DNA of 64,000 nucleotides from Thereva unica (lineage: Eukaryota > Arthropoda > Insecta > Diptera > Therevidae): assembly GCA_949987705.1 (NCBI GenBank), contig OX465281.1:140540876-140604875 (forward strand). The letters are read 5' to 3'. Under the pieces are notes generated by a model that saw only the letters and a program-made list of their open reading frames with translations, made no database searches and had not been told where the DNA came from. This document shows positions 10,560 through 19,889 of this stretch, one piece after another. The first letter of the stretch is position 1. Every line of letters starts with the position of its first letter. Both the position numbers and the translations under genes were made by a program.

Positions 10560-10850
10560 CGGGGGTATGTATACACATCTTATTATGATATAACAAAACC
10601 CCTTGATTTTAACAATATACATAGATACTCGTAGTGCGGTCCTTGTCCTTCCTAAAAATGCTATAGTTGTTCTCGACAACTTCACCGTCCGAGATAGATG
10701 AGTGGAGCCACTTCTCAGTAATACACAATACATCACAATAACAGCTAGCAGAAGAGATCTTAAAATTTTTTAGTTTAGTTCTGAGCCCCCTGGTGTTCTG
10801 GTACCAGAAGATCCCGCTCGACTTGTGAGTTTCTCTTTGGGGAAGTGAAA
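10560..10850 (-). pseudogene. LINE endonuclease N-terminal fragment
   Basis: In broken minus-strand frames I read a YQNTRGLRTKLKNF block, a CDVLCITEKWL block and NNYSIFRKDKD. These match the YQNxRGLRTK and xITExWL motifs that open the endonuclease domain of CR1/Jockey-type ORF2. Frameshifts separate it from the C-terminal part. Confidence 0.6.
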
Positions 10851-11088
10851 TGCCGGCACCGTAATTATCTTGGGAACTTCGTTAATATATTTTATGGTTT
10901 TGTTGGTGTCGCCATTCTCATGCAACGTTTTGAGTTCATTTCGCATTTTTTTTAGGTGATTTTGCTGCGCCCGGGTTAAATCAGCTTTAAAAATGGTTTG
11001 TGTTACCCGCTGTACCAGATTTAGCTTTTATCAAGTTTCTGGCAGCAGTAACATAGGATGTATCTATCAGCAACGGGCGGGTTTTTCC

Positions 11089-11502
11089 CAAAGTCTAGTA
11101 ATAACAAGTCTTTCATCTTCATACAAAAATTTCCGACCGTTGATTGTGTGCGTGCATATATGAACATCACTGCTGAGCAAAACTCAACGCATACTTCCTA
11201 AACTCGGCCAGACAAAGCCAGATTCTCTCTTTACGATAAAGTATGCATAACAGAAAAGGAAAGAAAATTGAATCAGCTGTTTTCTTTCATAAATCAAAAC
11301 AAACGAGCAAATATGCACCAATACATCCCCATATAAACACATAAAATTTTCCGACTTATGGTTGTATTCCAGCGCGTATGAAAATGTTGCATTCTCTCTC
11401 TGATAGCCTGACATCGTCATTTGAAAAACTTGTGCATGCAGCTGTTCGCCTTTCACTCATTAACCATATGAAGATGAAAGACTTGTTAATTTCTAGACTT
11501 TG
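11089..11502. mobile_element. hAT MITE, copy B
   Basis: This is the second copy of the 2521-2940 element, with the same roughly 35-bp TIRs opening CAAAGTCTAG. Exact 8-bp duplications GTTTTTCC flank it (11081-11088 and 11503-11510). It sits inside the LINE ORF1 coding region, so it inserted after the LINE did. Confidence 0.9.
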
Positions 11503-11510
11503 GTTTTTCC

Positions 11511-12134
11511 TTCCACCGGTCGACCAATCCTACGAAGTTTTAAGTTCGGTAGAATGTCAATAGATTCTGGTGGCAAAACATTGCCAATAAGCTCGCGGTC
11601 GTCACGCAGTCGCTCAGCACCGAGCTGCTATTTTGATTCGGGAACATTAAAGGCAATTACATTTTGTTCGCGCTTCTTCCTCGCCGTTGTTTCGGCTATG
11701 ATATTTTCTGCTGCTGTGCAGTCTATGTTTAGAGGACCACAATCAAAATTCACCAACTTGGATTCAATCTCGGTAACTCTTTTATCCAATTGGGAGCAGT
11801 GCTTTGCCATGTTAACGTTTTGTTGGTTAATTGCCGCCAATTCAGATTTGATGTCACAAAGGCTTTTTTCAATTTTTGTCACCGGTAGGTCAACATCGCC
11901 GTTATGAATACGTAAACAATCAGAAACAATGACACTAACCTGGCTTTTGCAAGAGTCGCAAGGCCACGTAGTCTTGTCTTTCCTAATTTCGGCTTCAATT
12001 TTTTTAAATTGTCCACTATCCATTCCAGAGCATTTCAAGTGAATCCAGAGATTGCACTCACAGCACAAAGTATACGAAACATTTTCCTTTATTAATTCCG
12101 AACAAACTCCACATGTATGCTTAGTTGGCGCCAT
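11511..12134 (-). pseudogene. LINE ORF1 with PHD-like zinc finger
   Basis: The open part (12134-11628) starts MAPTKHTCGVCSELIKENVS and has the cysteine/histidine spacing of a PHD-like finger (C-x2-C ... CCECNLWIHLKCSGM ... CDSC). A coiled-coil-like Leu/Ile stretch follows, then REQNVIAFNVPESK, which opens the RNA-binding part of ORF1 proteins. Sequence to about 11511 and from 11080 to 10900 continues it, ending in the RRIGRPVEGK and RPLLIDTSYVTAARNL blocks on the two sides of the MITE. ORF1 proteins bind LINE RNA (family knowledge). Confidence 0.65.
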
Positions 12135-12171
12135 TTTTCCGTTCTTGTAATATGGAAAGTCTAGTGTGCAT

Positions 12172-12772
12172 TAAACAGCGATGAGCGGTAAGCGATGCTT
12201 AAACTCCACGTAATATAGGTAAATAATCAAAATTGTTCATGACCGTGAGAAATCTTCATTGGGAGTGGTGATAAATACAATTGGGGCATTAATTATCTAA
12301 TTGACAAACTTAATCAAAAATGTAGTTTGCAAATGATTTCGATTATTTTCCGATATGCTTTGCGGATTACGAAATCCACCATGTCCTTAACGTTCTCAAT
12401 TGAAATTAAATTTGCGGAATAATAACGTTTTATTTGTTGAAAATACTATCGATCTGGATAAACTTCGTTATCTTTTGCCAATATCCTCAATTTGTATCAG
12501 CTGATGAACGATTATTAAATTTATCTTTTAGGTTATTTAAGTTTCTCGAAGTATATGGCCTTAAAATGTATGGCTTGAGAGGGTATGCCTCATCCCCTAA
12601 AAACACATGCGGCGCTTCTGTATTGGTTTCAGGTAACAGAGGGTAAAGCGGCAAAATAATCTGTTGCCTTTCAAGTAATCTAAACTTTACTAATTTAAAA
12701 CTTACTCAACTCGAAAATTGCAGCAAACCAATGTGCGCTAATCGCTTTCTGTTCACCGCTCATCGCTGTTCG
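12172..12772 (-). mobile_element. PIF/Harbinger remnant with TIRs
   Basis: AACAGCGATGAGCGGT at 12174-12189 is the exact reverse complement of 12755-12770, and AAGCGAT continues the match inward with a small offset. The minus strand from 12650 to 12430 reads PHVFLGDEAYPLKPYILRPY, then a NRSSAD block. This is the DDE region of a Harbinger transposase (family pattern; D of GDEA). The rest of the transposase is gone. Confidence 0.65.
12430..12650 (-). pseudogene. Harbinger DDE transposase fragment
   Basis: The minus-strand frame opens LLPETNTEAPHVFLGDEAYP and continues KPYILRPYTSRNLNNL. It matches the segment around the second catalytic aspartate in HARBI1-like nucleases, usually followed by NYRLSRAR; here NNRSSAD then a stop. 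It is a relic only. Confidence 0.6.
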
Positions 12773-12917
12773 ATGTGTATGCGGCTATAGACATCTCTTA
12801 AGTTATCTACGGACAGTCGTGTCCTAATTACCTAATCTTGTTAATCTTTAATTTGTTAATGACATAAAGTGAAAGTTGTAATCACAATTTTAACTAAATG
12901 CTTTTCTTTTTTTGTAG

Positions 12918-13015
12918 GGATGTTGATCAAGTGCATGACATGATGGATGATATTGCAGAACAACAAGATGTTGCAAGAGAAATTTCAGATGCTATTTCTA
13001 ATCCAGTGGCCTTTG
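12918..13015 (+). CDS. shrb: shrb exon 3
   Basis: The acceptor TTTTTTTGTAG ends at 12917 and the donor is GTAAAA at 13016. The exon encodes DVDQVHDMMDDIAEQQDVAR, the conserved helix following the Snf7 core, then SNPVAFG. It joins in phase across the 11.4-kb intron. Confidence 0.93.
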
Positions 13016-13078
13016 GTAAAACACAAATCTAAACGCTTTAGTTCTATTTAAATTTAAATTCTTTTTTCACTTTAACAG

Positions 13079-13252
13079 GACAAGATCTTGATGAAGATGA
13101 ACTAGAGAAAGAATTAGAAGAGCTTGAGCAAGAAGAATTAGATAAAGAACTTCTTGGAGTTGGTGGGCCAAGTACTGAACTACCAGAAGTGCCGACAGAA
13201 GAGATTGCCGGTAAGGAAAAAGAAAAGGCAAAAGAGAAAAAGAGAACTGCAG
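13079..13252 (+). CDS. shrb: shrb exon 4 (acidic region)
   Basis: The acceptor TTTAACAG ends at 13078 and the donor GTAAGA begins at 13253. The exon encodes the acidic autoinhibitory segment, then a Pro/Glu/Lys-rich linker ending KEKKRTA. It ends one base into a codon. Confidence 0.93.
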
Positions 13253-13316
13253 GTAAGATAAAAAAATCTTAAAAGATTTCGTGTGTGAAAATATTAATAA
13301 TAAAAATAATTGTAAG

Positions 13317-13369
13317 AAGATGACGATATGGACCCTGCTATGAGAGATTTGATGGCCTGGGCGCAATAA
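13317..13369 (+). CDS. shrb: shrb exon 5 (C-terminus, stop)
   Basis: The acceptor TTGTAAG ends at 13316. The exon encodes EDDDMDPAMRDLMAWAQ and stops at TAA (13367-13369). The MRDLMAWA helix is the expected ALIX-binding tail of CHMP4. An AG three bases further on could serve as an alternative acceptor and would drop one residue. Confidence 0.9.
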
Positions 13370-13893
13370 AATTCACAATACACACTTCCGCTATAAAATC
13401 CACTCATGGCACTTGTAGATTGATCCGCGAGGCATCCAGTGCAAAGAGATTAATCAAGATTTTAATTTCATGCAATTCGTTGTATTTATTATTAATAAAA
13501 ATTAAAAACAATGAATATAATATATATAATAAATACGTACTACCTACACAAGTTTTGCTTAACGACTCGGAATATAAGTTAATGTAGAAAGGAATTCATT
13601 ATTAAGACATATTTTTCCTATTGTGATTTTATTAAATAAAATGTACACATAATAAAAGCGCTAGATTAGCAGGAAAAGCTTTATAAAAACGAGTTTTTGT
13701 ATTATTGAGTAAATTTATTTCTCTTCTTTTATTTTTAATACTTTTTTTTAAATAATTACTTAATTATAGCAGGTTGGGTAATTTTAGCTGAAAACAGTTA
13801 TCTTTTTTGTGAATTAAAACAATCAATGTATGCATAGAGATATAAAGTATTCTTCAACACAATGTGGCATATTTTAGTTGGATTCATATTATA
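13370..13893 (+). other. 3-prime flank of shrb
   Basis: Non-coding sequence after the stop. Several AATAAA-type signals occur (near 13491, 13527, 13632 and 13649), so the shrb 3-prime UTR probably ends within 300 bp of the stop. Nothing else was recognised. Confidence 0.5.
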
Positions 13894-13920
13894 GGGCACT
13901 TTCGAGAATTCACCCAGGCG

Positions 13921-14433
13921 AGTTTTAGTTTGATCGTAATTATGAGTGAAATAAATGAAAAATAAAAGAATTGACTTTCACTGATACTTTATTTATAATT
14001 GAACTTGATAATTATTATTTAACACTTTAATTACAATTCAAAACTTTAGTACAAGATTTAAAATACCCGGACGATCTCTTCAGAGTCGTTCTTGTTTCCC
14101 GGTGGTCTTCAGACTGATTTCCTAATTATATTCTTATTGATTCGATACCTTTTGAATATCCGACCTTTGAGCTTTCAGAATATTAACCTTATGTGAACGG
14201 AAATGCTGATTTCTGCATTTCCGTTTCTTATGGAAAATTTTAATATTTCGATTTAGAATTTAATTGTTTATCAATGCAATTTTTCTTACTCGTGTTGGGA
14301 AATATTTAAAAGGTATCGAATTTAAATGCTTAATTTTAATTTATTCATGGTTTGTATGGTATTAGCAAAAATCACGTTGTCTTCGAGTGATTTTTTATCA
14401 TTTCCGTCGTGATTTATGCTTGATACCATAACT
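13921..14433 (-). repeat. errantivirus 3-prime LTR
   Basis: This 513-bp repeat shows no difference from the other LTR on visual comparison. It contains an 11-bp inverted repeat AACGGAAATGC...GCATTTCCGTT near 14196-14226, and the last 37 codons of env. Confidence 0.92.
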
Positions 14434-15845
14434 CCTCCCTCACTAGATTCAAGATTCTCCTGAATCTTGTTGGATATCTTTACCTTTACATTTCTATTCC
14501 TTACATATAAAAGTATGAAAGCTGTAAGTATCATGACTAAAACTATTATAAATGATCCTAATCCTATATTAACATTTTTCTGATACCTTAATTCTTTAAT
14601 TTCTCTTATGTTTTCCTCTTGTTTTAGTACGATATCTTCAAATGTCAAATCTGTTTTACCATTGGTATCAATCGAATCATTTATTGGTATAATAAATTTA
14701 TTTATAATTTTATTAACACTGTTGCTGTATTTATTGTTGCCTATTTGTACACTACAATTATGAAAATTTATAAAATAATTCCCTCTTAATGTTAATTGCC
14801 TCTCATCACAAGAACTGTTAAATTTTTTATCCTTAATATTATTCAGAATTAAAATGTCTTCATCAACTTCTATGTATTCTTCTTCCTTCTTTATTATAAA
14901 CTTACAATTGTTATTAAATATGCAGTTTTTACTTAGCCTTAGTTCTTTTAATGTTTTCTCTTTTTCATAAGTATATGTTTTATTATTTATTTCAACTATG
15001 TATTCTATTTCTTGATTGATTTGTTTATTTTTTGAATTGGTTATTGGAATCAAAAGGTTCTTACTGTGCTTTTCGAACTCTTTTGGTATTTTCACAGCGA
15101 GTATGATTGATTCGTTATAAAATTTGGCTACTCCGAGTCTGATATGTTCAAGTTTTCTTGAGTCGATGTCATAAGTTTTAATCTCTTCGTCTGTCAGTAT
15201 GTTCGGATGTACAAGCCCTAATCTAGCCGATATAAGATTATTTTGTACCGTTTCGATCTGTCTTCTTATGAAATCTATCTTTATCATTTGTTCTAAAAAT
15301 AAACGTTCTGTCTGAAGGTTCCTATCAAGCATATTTAAGTTATTTCCTATTCTTACTCGATCTGCTTCTATTGCTCTTTTTATGATTTCGAATGTTTTGC
15401 TAAAATTTTCGTTAATCTTGATTTGTTGGTTCGCAGTTTGAATGATTTCGTGGTTGTTTGCGTCAGTAATTGCTAAGTGTTTCTCAATGTCCTGTCTGTC
15501 ATCGTCGTCCATTGTCCCGAATACCCATTTCAATATAGTACCACCGACGTTTGCAAGGCCTCGTTTATATCTATGTGTTAGGAGTGTGGTGACTTGGGTT
15601 TTCAAGCTACTGATTTGGTGTGTTAAGATATCTTTATTTGTCCCAAGATCTAGAGAGCTGGTAGTTTGTTCTAGTTTGTTAACTATCGTCAGAACTTCCC
15701 TTGGATTTATAACATGCAGTACAATGTCGAATTTGTTCACAAGTTCTATTTCGTCTGTTTTGATTTTAGCATAACCTGATTCTGAGTTTATTTTTTCAAT
15801 TACTAGTGCTTGTTCCGTCAGGGGTATTGTTAGAAGCAGGATCAT
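14322..15845 (-). CDS. env: errantivirus envelope protein
   Basis: An open 507-codon frame. The first residues (MILLLTIPLTEQA) form a short hydrophobic signal-like segment. A furin-type site RYKR at about residue 93 is followed by GLANVGGTILKWVFGTMDDDD, the conserved start of the fusion subunit in insect errantivirus and baculovirus F-like proteins (family knowledge). A membrane span lies near residues 425-448 (SFIIVLVMILTAFILLYV), with a basic cytoplasmic tail. TTTTCAG at 15861-15867 just upstream could be the 3-prime splice site of the env mRNA. The stop lies inside the LTR. Unlike pol, the frame is intact. Confidence 0.88.
   Translation of the reverse strand: MILLLTIPLTEQALVIEKINSESGYAKIKTDEIELVNKFDIVLHVINPREVLTIVNKLEQTTSSLDLGTNKDILTHQISSLKTQVTTLLTHRYKRGLANVGGTILKWVFGTMDDDDRQDIEKHLAITDANNHEIIQTANQQIKINENFSKTFEIIKRAIEADRVRIGNNLNMLDRNLQTERLFLEQMIKIDFIRRQIETVQNNLISARLGLVHPNILTDEEIKTYDIDSRKLEHIRLGVAKFYNESIILAVKIPKEFEKHSKNLLIPITNSKNKQINQEIEYIVEINNKTYTYEKEKTLKELRLSKNCIFNNNCKFIIKKEEEYIEVDEDILILNNIKDKKFNSSCDERQLTLRGNYFINFHNCSVQIGNNKYSNSVNKIINKFIIPINDSIDTNGKTDLTFEDIVLKQEENIREIKELRYQKNVNIGLGSFIIVLVMILTAFILLYVRNRNVKVKISNKIQENLESSEGGVMVSSINHDGNDKKSLEDNVIFANTIQTMNKLKLSI
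14434..14446 (-). promoter_or_regulatory. errantivirus polypurine tract
   Basis: CTAGTGAGGGAGG on the coding strand lies directly before the 3-prime LTR. This is where plus-strand DNA priming is expected. Confidence 0.7.
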
Positions 15846-16106
15846 TACGATTGTTATTAGCTGAAAATTTAAGAGGTCGTTTTATATTATTTACATGGAT
15901 ACCGTTAAGTTTATGTTTTCTAAATTTGGGTTCTTCCTTATGCCTAACTGCCTTATAGTTCTTTATAAATCCTTCTTCCCTATTCTCAATATAATCTTCC
16001 CTTACTTCATTTCTCTTGGTTATATTCTTAATTTTTGTATTTTCTAACCTTTCCCGAATCTTTTTATGGTCTACCTTGTATTCTTGGACGTCTAGTGGGG
16101 TCGCTT
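15846..16106 (-). pseudogene. pol: integrase C-terminal end, out of frame
   Basis: The minus-strand sequence between the pol stop and env still codes, in another frame, for the basic C-terminal tail of an errantivirus integrase (DHKKIRERL-like, then Lys/Arg-rich). A small indel near 16110-16130 put it out of frame with the rest of pol. The break is described here, not repaired. Confidence 0.6.
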
Positions 16107-18761
16107 TTATTGTTGAATGATAATATAAGTATTATTGTAGAAACTAACTGCTTTTAGCATTTGTGTCTTAATTGGAAGTTTTTCTTCGACGTTAAGAACC
16201 CTAATTCTTTCTGTTATCGTATTGTTAAATCGTTCCATGTCGGAGTTACCTGTATGACTATTTGGTTTTGTTGCATGGTATTCGATGTTTTCCCTGCTAC
16301 AAAATTCCCTAATATTTTTATTGTTAAATTCGTTGTCGAAAACGAATTTCTTGGGTTTACTTCTAATTGCCAAGAATTGCCTAAGTTTTTCTATGATTGT
16401 TTGTGAATTTCGATCTTCTAAGTAAAAGCAGACAGCATGTTTAGAAAATTTATCTATGAAATTAATAAAAGAATGTTTACTATTGACATAAGTGTCAATG
16501 TGGATTATTTCGTTAATGGTGGAAGGGGTTTCTGTAATATGAAATTTCTTCCTAATTGGGTTTCTATCATACTTTCCGGCTGTACAGATGTCGCAATTGT
16601 TTATTATTTTATGAACTGCTATTTTGAGATTTGGATGGTAAATCCTATTTTTTATTCCCTCATATGTAGCTACGATACCTGAGTGTCCTACTTCGTTTTT
16701 ATGATATAATGATATTTGTTTATTTAACTGTTCTTCATCTTCTATATCCTTAACAAAAAAGCTGCACTTGACAAATCTTACATTAACATTCCCTGGAAAC
16801 AGATCTATTATTACTTCTTGCAGTTTATTGTATTCGTGGTCATCCATCTCTGAATAGATTCCTACCTTGCCTTTTGTTATATATCTTCGCAGTATATCAC
16901 TGGCTTTGCCATTTGCCAAATCTTGTGCATCTATGTAGATTCTTCTATTTTTACAAATTATTTCATACTCTTTATCTTTGGTTGATTTCAGAATAATCTG
17001 TGTTTTAAACCTATTGATAATAGTTTCCAGTATTGGTATATGATTATTAAGATTTTCCTTTTGAGAGTGGATTGTCGCATTGTCCGACGTTGAATCTATG
17101 GCGTTCTGTTCATCGTTGTGGTAATTGAAACTCAAATTTTCAGTTTCTCTGTCACGATTGTCTTCCACATTATTTGATTTGAAACTCAAATTTTCAGTTT
17201 CTGTAATGTTAGTATCTTCTATATTGTTTAAAGCGAAATTCAAATTTTCAATTTCACTATCATTGAGAACTTCAACATTAATTGGGTTGAAACTCAAATT
17301 TTCAGTTTCTTTAATGTTGCTGCCTTTAATCCGATTTCGGATGAGATTTATTTCGTTTGTTTCTACGTTTATTCGACTTAAAAAGTCAGCGATTTTATTA
17401 TCCTTCCCTTTGATATAATCTATCTTCATATCATATTCACCCAATGATACAAGCCATCTTTGCAATCTAGGATTTATGTCCTTTCCCGAGTACTTTGCAT
17501 GAAGCCATTTGATTGGTTGGTGATCGGTTTGTAGATCGAATTCCTTTCCAAAAAGATATGGCCTAAAATATTTGGTTCCCCAAACAATTGCAAGTAACTC
17601 TTTCTCTATTGTAGAGTAATTTTTTTCATGTTCATTTAGGGTCCTAGATGCATAACAAATCGGGTGGCCATCTTGTGACAAGACAGCTCCGAGAGCGAAA
17701 TTACTTGCATCGGTGATTAGTTTGAATTTCCTGTTAAAATCAGGATATCTTAATATTGGGTGATTTGTAATTATCTCTTTTAACTTATCAAAGGCACTAA
17801 TATAATTTGGATCATTCGTATTTATTTTCATTCCTTTCTTTAAATATCGGGTTATAGGGTGAGCCACCTTAGCGTAGTCTTTTATAAATTTCCTGTAGTA
17901 CCCTGTTGTCCCCAAAAATGACTTTATTTGTTTAATGGTAGTTGGTAGCTTCAATTCACGAATAACTTGAATTTTGGTTGGGTTTGGCTTAATGCCTTCA
18001 GGGGTCAAGATATGCCCTAGAAATTCAGTTTCCCTTTTTAAAAAGTTGCACTTGTCTATTTGGATTTTTAGACCGGCTTCCTGTAGTCTGTTGAAGACTT
18101 TCTTAATGTTAATTAAATGTTCGTCTAAAGACGTACTGAATATTAGGATGTCATCTAGATAGACGACACAAATCCTATTCATCAAATCTCTTAGGACAGA
18201 ATTCATTAAACTTTGGAAAGTAGCAGGAGCATTCTTTAAACCGAATGGCATCCTTATATACTCATAGTGTCCAAAGGGGGTTGAGAAAGCAGTTTTCTTC
18301 CTGTCTTCAGATTTTACCATAATCTGATGGAAACCCTTTGCCAAGTCAAGTGTTGAAAAATACTGGGCCTTACCTAATTTGTCCAGAATGCCCTCTATAT
18401 TCGGAATTGGAAATTTGTGACTTATTGTGACTTCGTTCAGTTTCCTGTAGTCAATTACAATTCGCCACTTTTTCTGACCTGAATTATCCAATTTCTTCGG
18501 AACTATCCATAATGGACTATTATAAGGAGAGTTACTGGGGGCTATTATATTTTGCTCCAACATTTCTTTGATTTGCCGCTCTATCTCTCGCTCATGAATG
18601 CGAGGATATCGGTAAATTTTTGAGTATATTGGACTGTCGGTCGTAGTGACAATTTCATGCTGTACCTCGTGGGTAAAACTTAGCTTGTCTCCTTCTTTAT
18701 AGAATAATTCCTCGTAATCTTTTAGTATTTTGCATATACTTTGTCTCTCTTCTACGTTCAA
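16107..18761 (-). pseudogene. pol: errantivirus pol: RT, RNase H, integrase
   Basis: The 884-codon frame shows RT with the FSTLDLAKGFHQ block and YLDD near residue 200, RNase H opening LITDASNFALGAVLS near 350, and an integrase zinc finger (H-x-H, then CDICTAG) near 690-730. The integrase core follows, with IHIDTY, VFDNEFNN and an E in SDMERF. Between RNase H and integrase, residues about 483-547, lies an 18-residue repeat (ETENLSF at each start). The frame continues 37 codons upstream of 18761 to the 693-bp insertion that cut it from protease. A frameshift removes the integrase tail, so it is not functional as it stands. Confidence 0.88.
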
Positions 18762-18870
18762 GTGATCTAAGTTTATTTTATTAATGTTACTTGTTTCGAT
18801 GTTGCATGTTTCGTTTAGGATAAAGTAGTGGTCGGTACCTTCAAAATAAATTCTATTGTTGTAAAATTCA

Positions 18871-19563
18871 AACTCAAACTCAAAAGTTATTTATTCATAA
18901 AAACATAAAAAAGTACAATTCTATACATGTAAAAGCTAATACTCGCCAGAAGGCAGACCGTACAGTATGATTAGAAAATACTTAAATAATAAGTTCATAT
19001 GTGGATATAATATAAGGAATATTAGTGTGATGGTAAATAACAGGAGCCAGGTGAATAGGCTGACTACTAGTATGACAATATTTAATTATAAACTTAATAC
19101 TAACTTAAAACTAAACACACAAAAAGTTGATGACGAAATCGAATCCGCCATCTTGAAGATGATTTCAGAATCCTGTTGCTTGAATTTTCTTTATTTTTTT
19201 TTTGCCAGTTCACCGAACATCTGCAAAAATATGTTGAATCCGCTGACCAATAACTACAAAGTTATCTAATTTGTTAGTTAGCCCGAGTTACGAATCACTA
19301 TTATGATATATATTAACCACATGTGGTTTAGATGAAAAGAATTTTTAAGAAATGGTCGGTCCCCCATTTCTAAATACTGATATTGAATGATTCCCCCTTT
19401 ATAGATTTTTTATCATGATATTGATATTAGCACTTGCTTAAACTAAACTGAATATTATTTAAAACAATTCACGTGATAATATATTTTTGGCTTGGCCGCC
19501 ATTTATGTTTCGCCGGCCTGCGGGCGGCACGTCCGCCCAGGACGGCTCTCCAAATCGAACTCC
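18871..19563 (-). mobile_element. 693-bp insertion in pro-pol, non-LTR-like
   Basis: The 13-bp string GTTGTAAAATTCA flanks it exactly (18858-18870 and 19564-19576), a length typical of target-primed reverse transcription. Read on the minus strand it starts GGAGTTCGATTTGGAGAGCC, is GC-rich for 90 bp, then AT-rich, and ends with AATAAA and a short GAGTTT repeat. It looks like a LINE fragment, SINE or processed transcript. No reading frame was recognised. Confidence 0.7.
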
Positions 19564-19884
19564 GTTGTAAAATTCAATGCACAGAAGCTCTAAATTTATT
19601 TTTGCTTTGAAGGGTAGTAAAAAATTTAGGCCCATAATGGCATCGTATTTTCGTCCTATTAAATCCATTACCTTCCAACATAAGGTACCGGATTTATTAA
19701 CTTCTAAAGGAATTGGAGTAATAATTTTTTTGTTTTCCACCTTGGAAATACCATTTATTGTTGAAAAATATAAGGGTTTTTCGAGTTTAATTTCACGATA
19801 ATTTCTAAATATGTTTGGCTTTATGATACTCGTTTCAGAACCAGTATCAATAAGACATTTAAACTTTATGTTGTCTATAGTCAT
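19459..19884 (-). pseudogene. pol: errantivirus protease, truncated by insertion
   Basis: Retropepsin-like start with the catalytic block CLIDTGSETSII at about residues 10-21 and the usual IMGLNFLL flap/end motif. After residue about 107 the frame runs into the 693-bp insertion (GEPSWADVPPAG onward is not protease). It lies in the -1 frame relative to gag, entered at the heptamer at 19923-19929. It should be continuous with pol in an uninterrupted copy. Confidence 0.85.
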
Positions 19885-19889
19885 TGTAA

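Larger units (their letters stand above)
9060..12160 (-). mobile_element. decayed CR1/Jockey-like LINE
   Basis: Five collinear minus-strand blocks form one element: ORF1 with a PHD-like finger (12134-11628), the ORF1 end (11080-10900), the endonuclease front (10830-10560), the endonuclease back (10375-10112), and RT tail pieces (9980-9759 and 9331-9065). Most of the RT core is deleted near 10060. A hAT MITE (11089-11502) and an unexplained segment (about 9360-9795) interrupt it. The 5-prime end abuts the Harbinger remnant at 12172. Confidence 0.65.
1101..13369 (+). other. shrb: shrub/CHMP4 gene (ESCRT-III), five coding exons
   Basis: The spliced product of about 226 residues is an Snf7-family ESCRT-III subunit. 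CHMP4 polymerises on membranes and drives scission in multivesicular-body formation, cytokinetic abscission and membrane repair (family knowledge). The sequence shows a basic N-terminal helix beginning MSFFGKMFGGKKE, a lysine-rich helical core, an acidic C-terminal half (DLDEDELEKELEELEQEE) and a final helix MRDLMAWA of the type that binds ALIX/Bro1. Five exons join in phase at GT/AG sites: 1101-1278, 1347-1524, 12918-13015, 13079-13252 and 13317-13369. Length matches Drosophila Shrub. Intron 1 is 68 bp and intron 2 is 11.4 kb, filled with transposons. A TTG nine bases upstream is in frame, but the ATG at 1101 gives the conserved N-terminus. Confidence 0.95.

Noticed and set aside
13067..13366. 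Minus-strand 99-codon frame opposite shrb exons 4 and 5
   Set aside because: It is the antisense shadow of the acidic Glu/Asp-rich exons, giving Leu/Ser-rich sequence.
17125..17418. Plus-strand 97-codon frame with KLKFSVS repeats
   Set aside because: Antisense reading of the 54-bp repeat in errantivirus pol.
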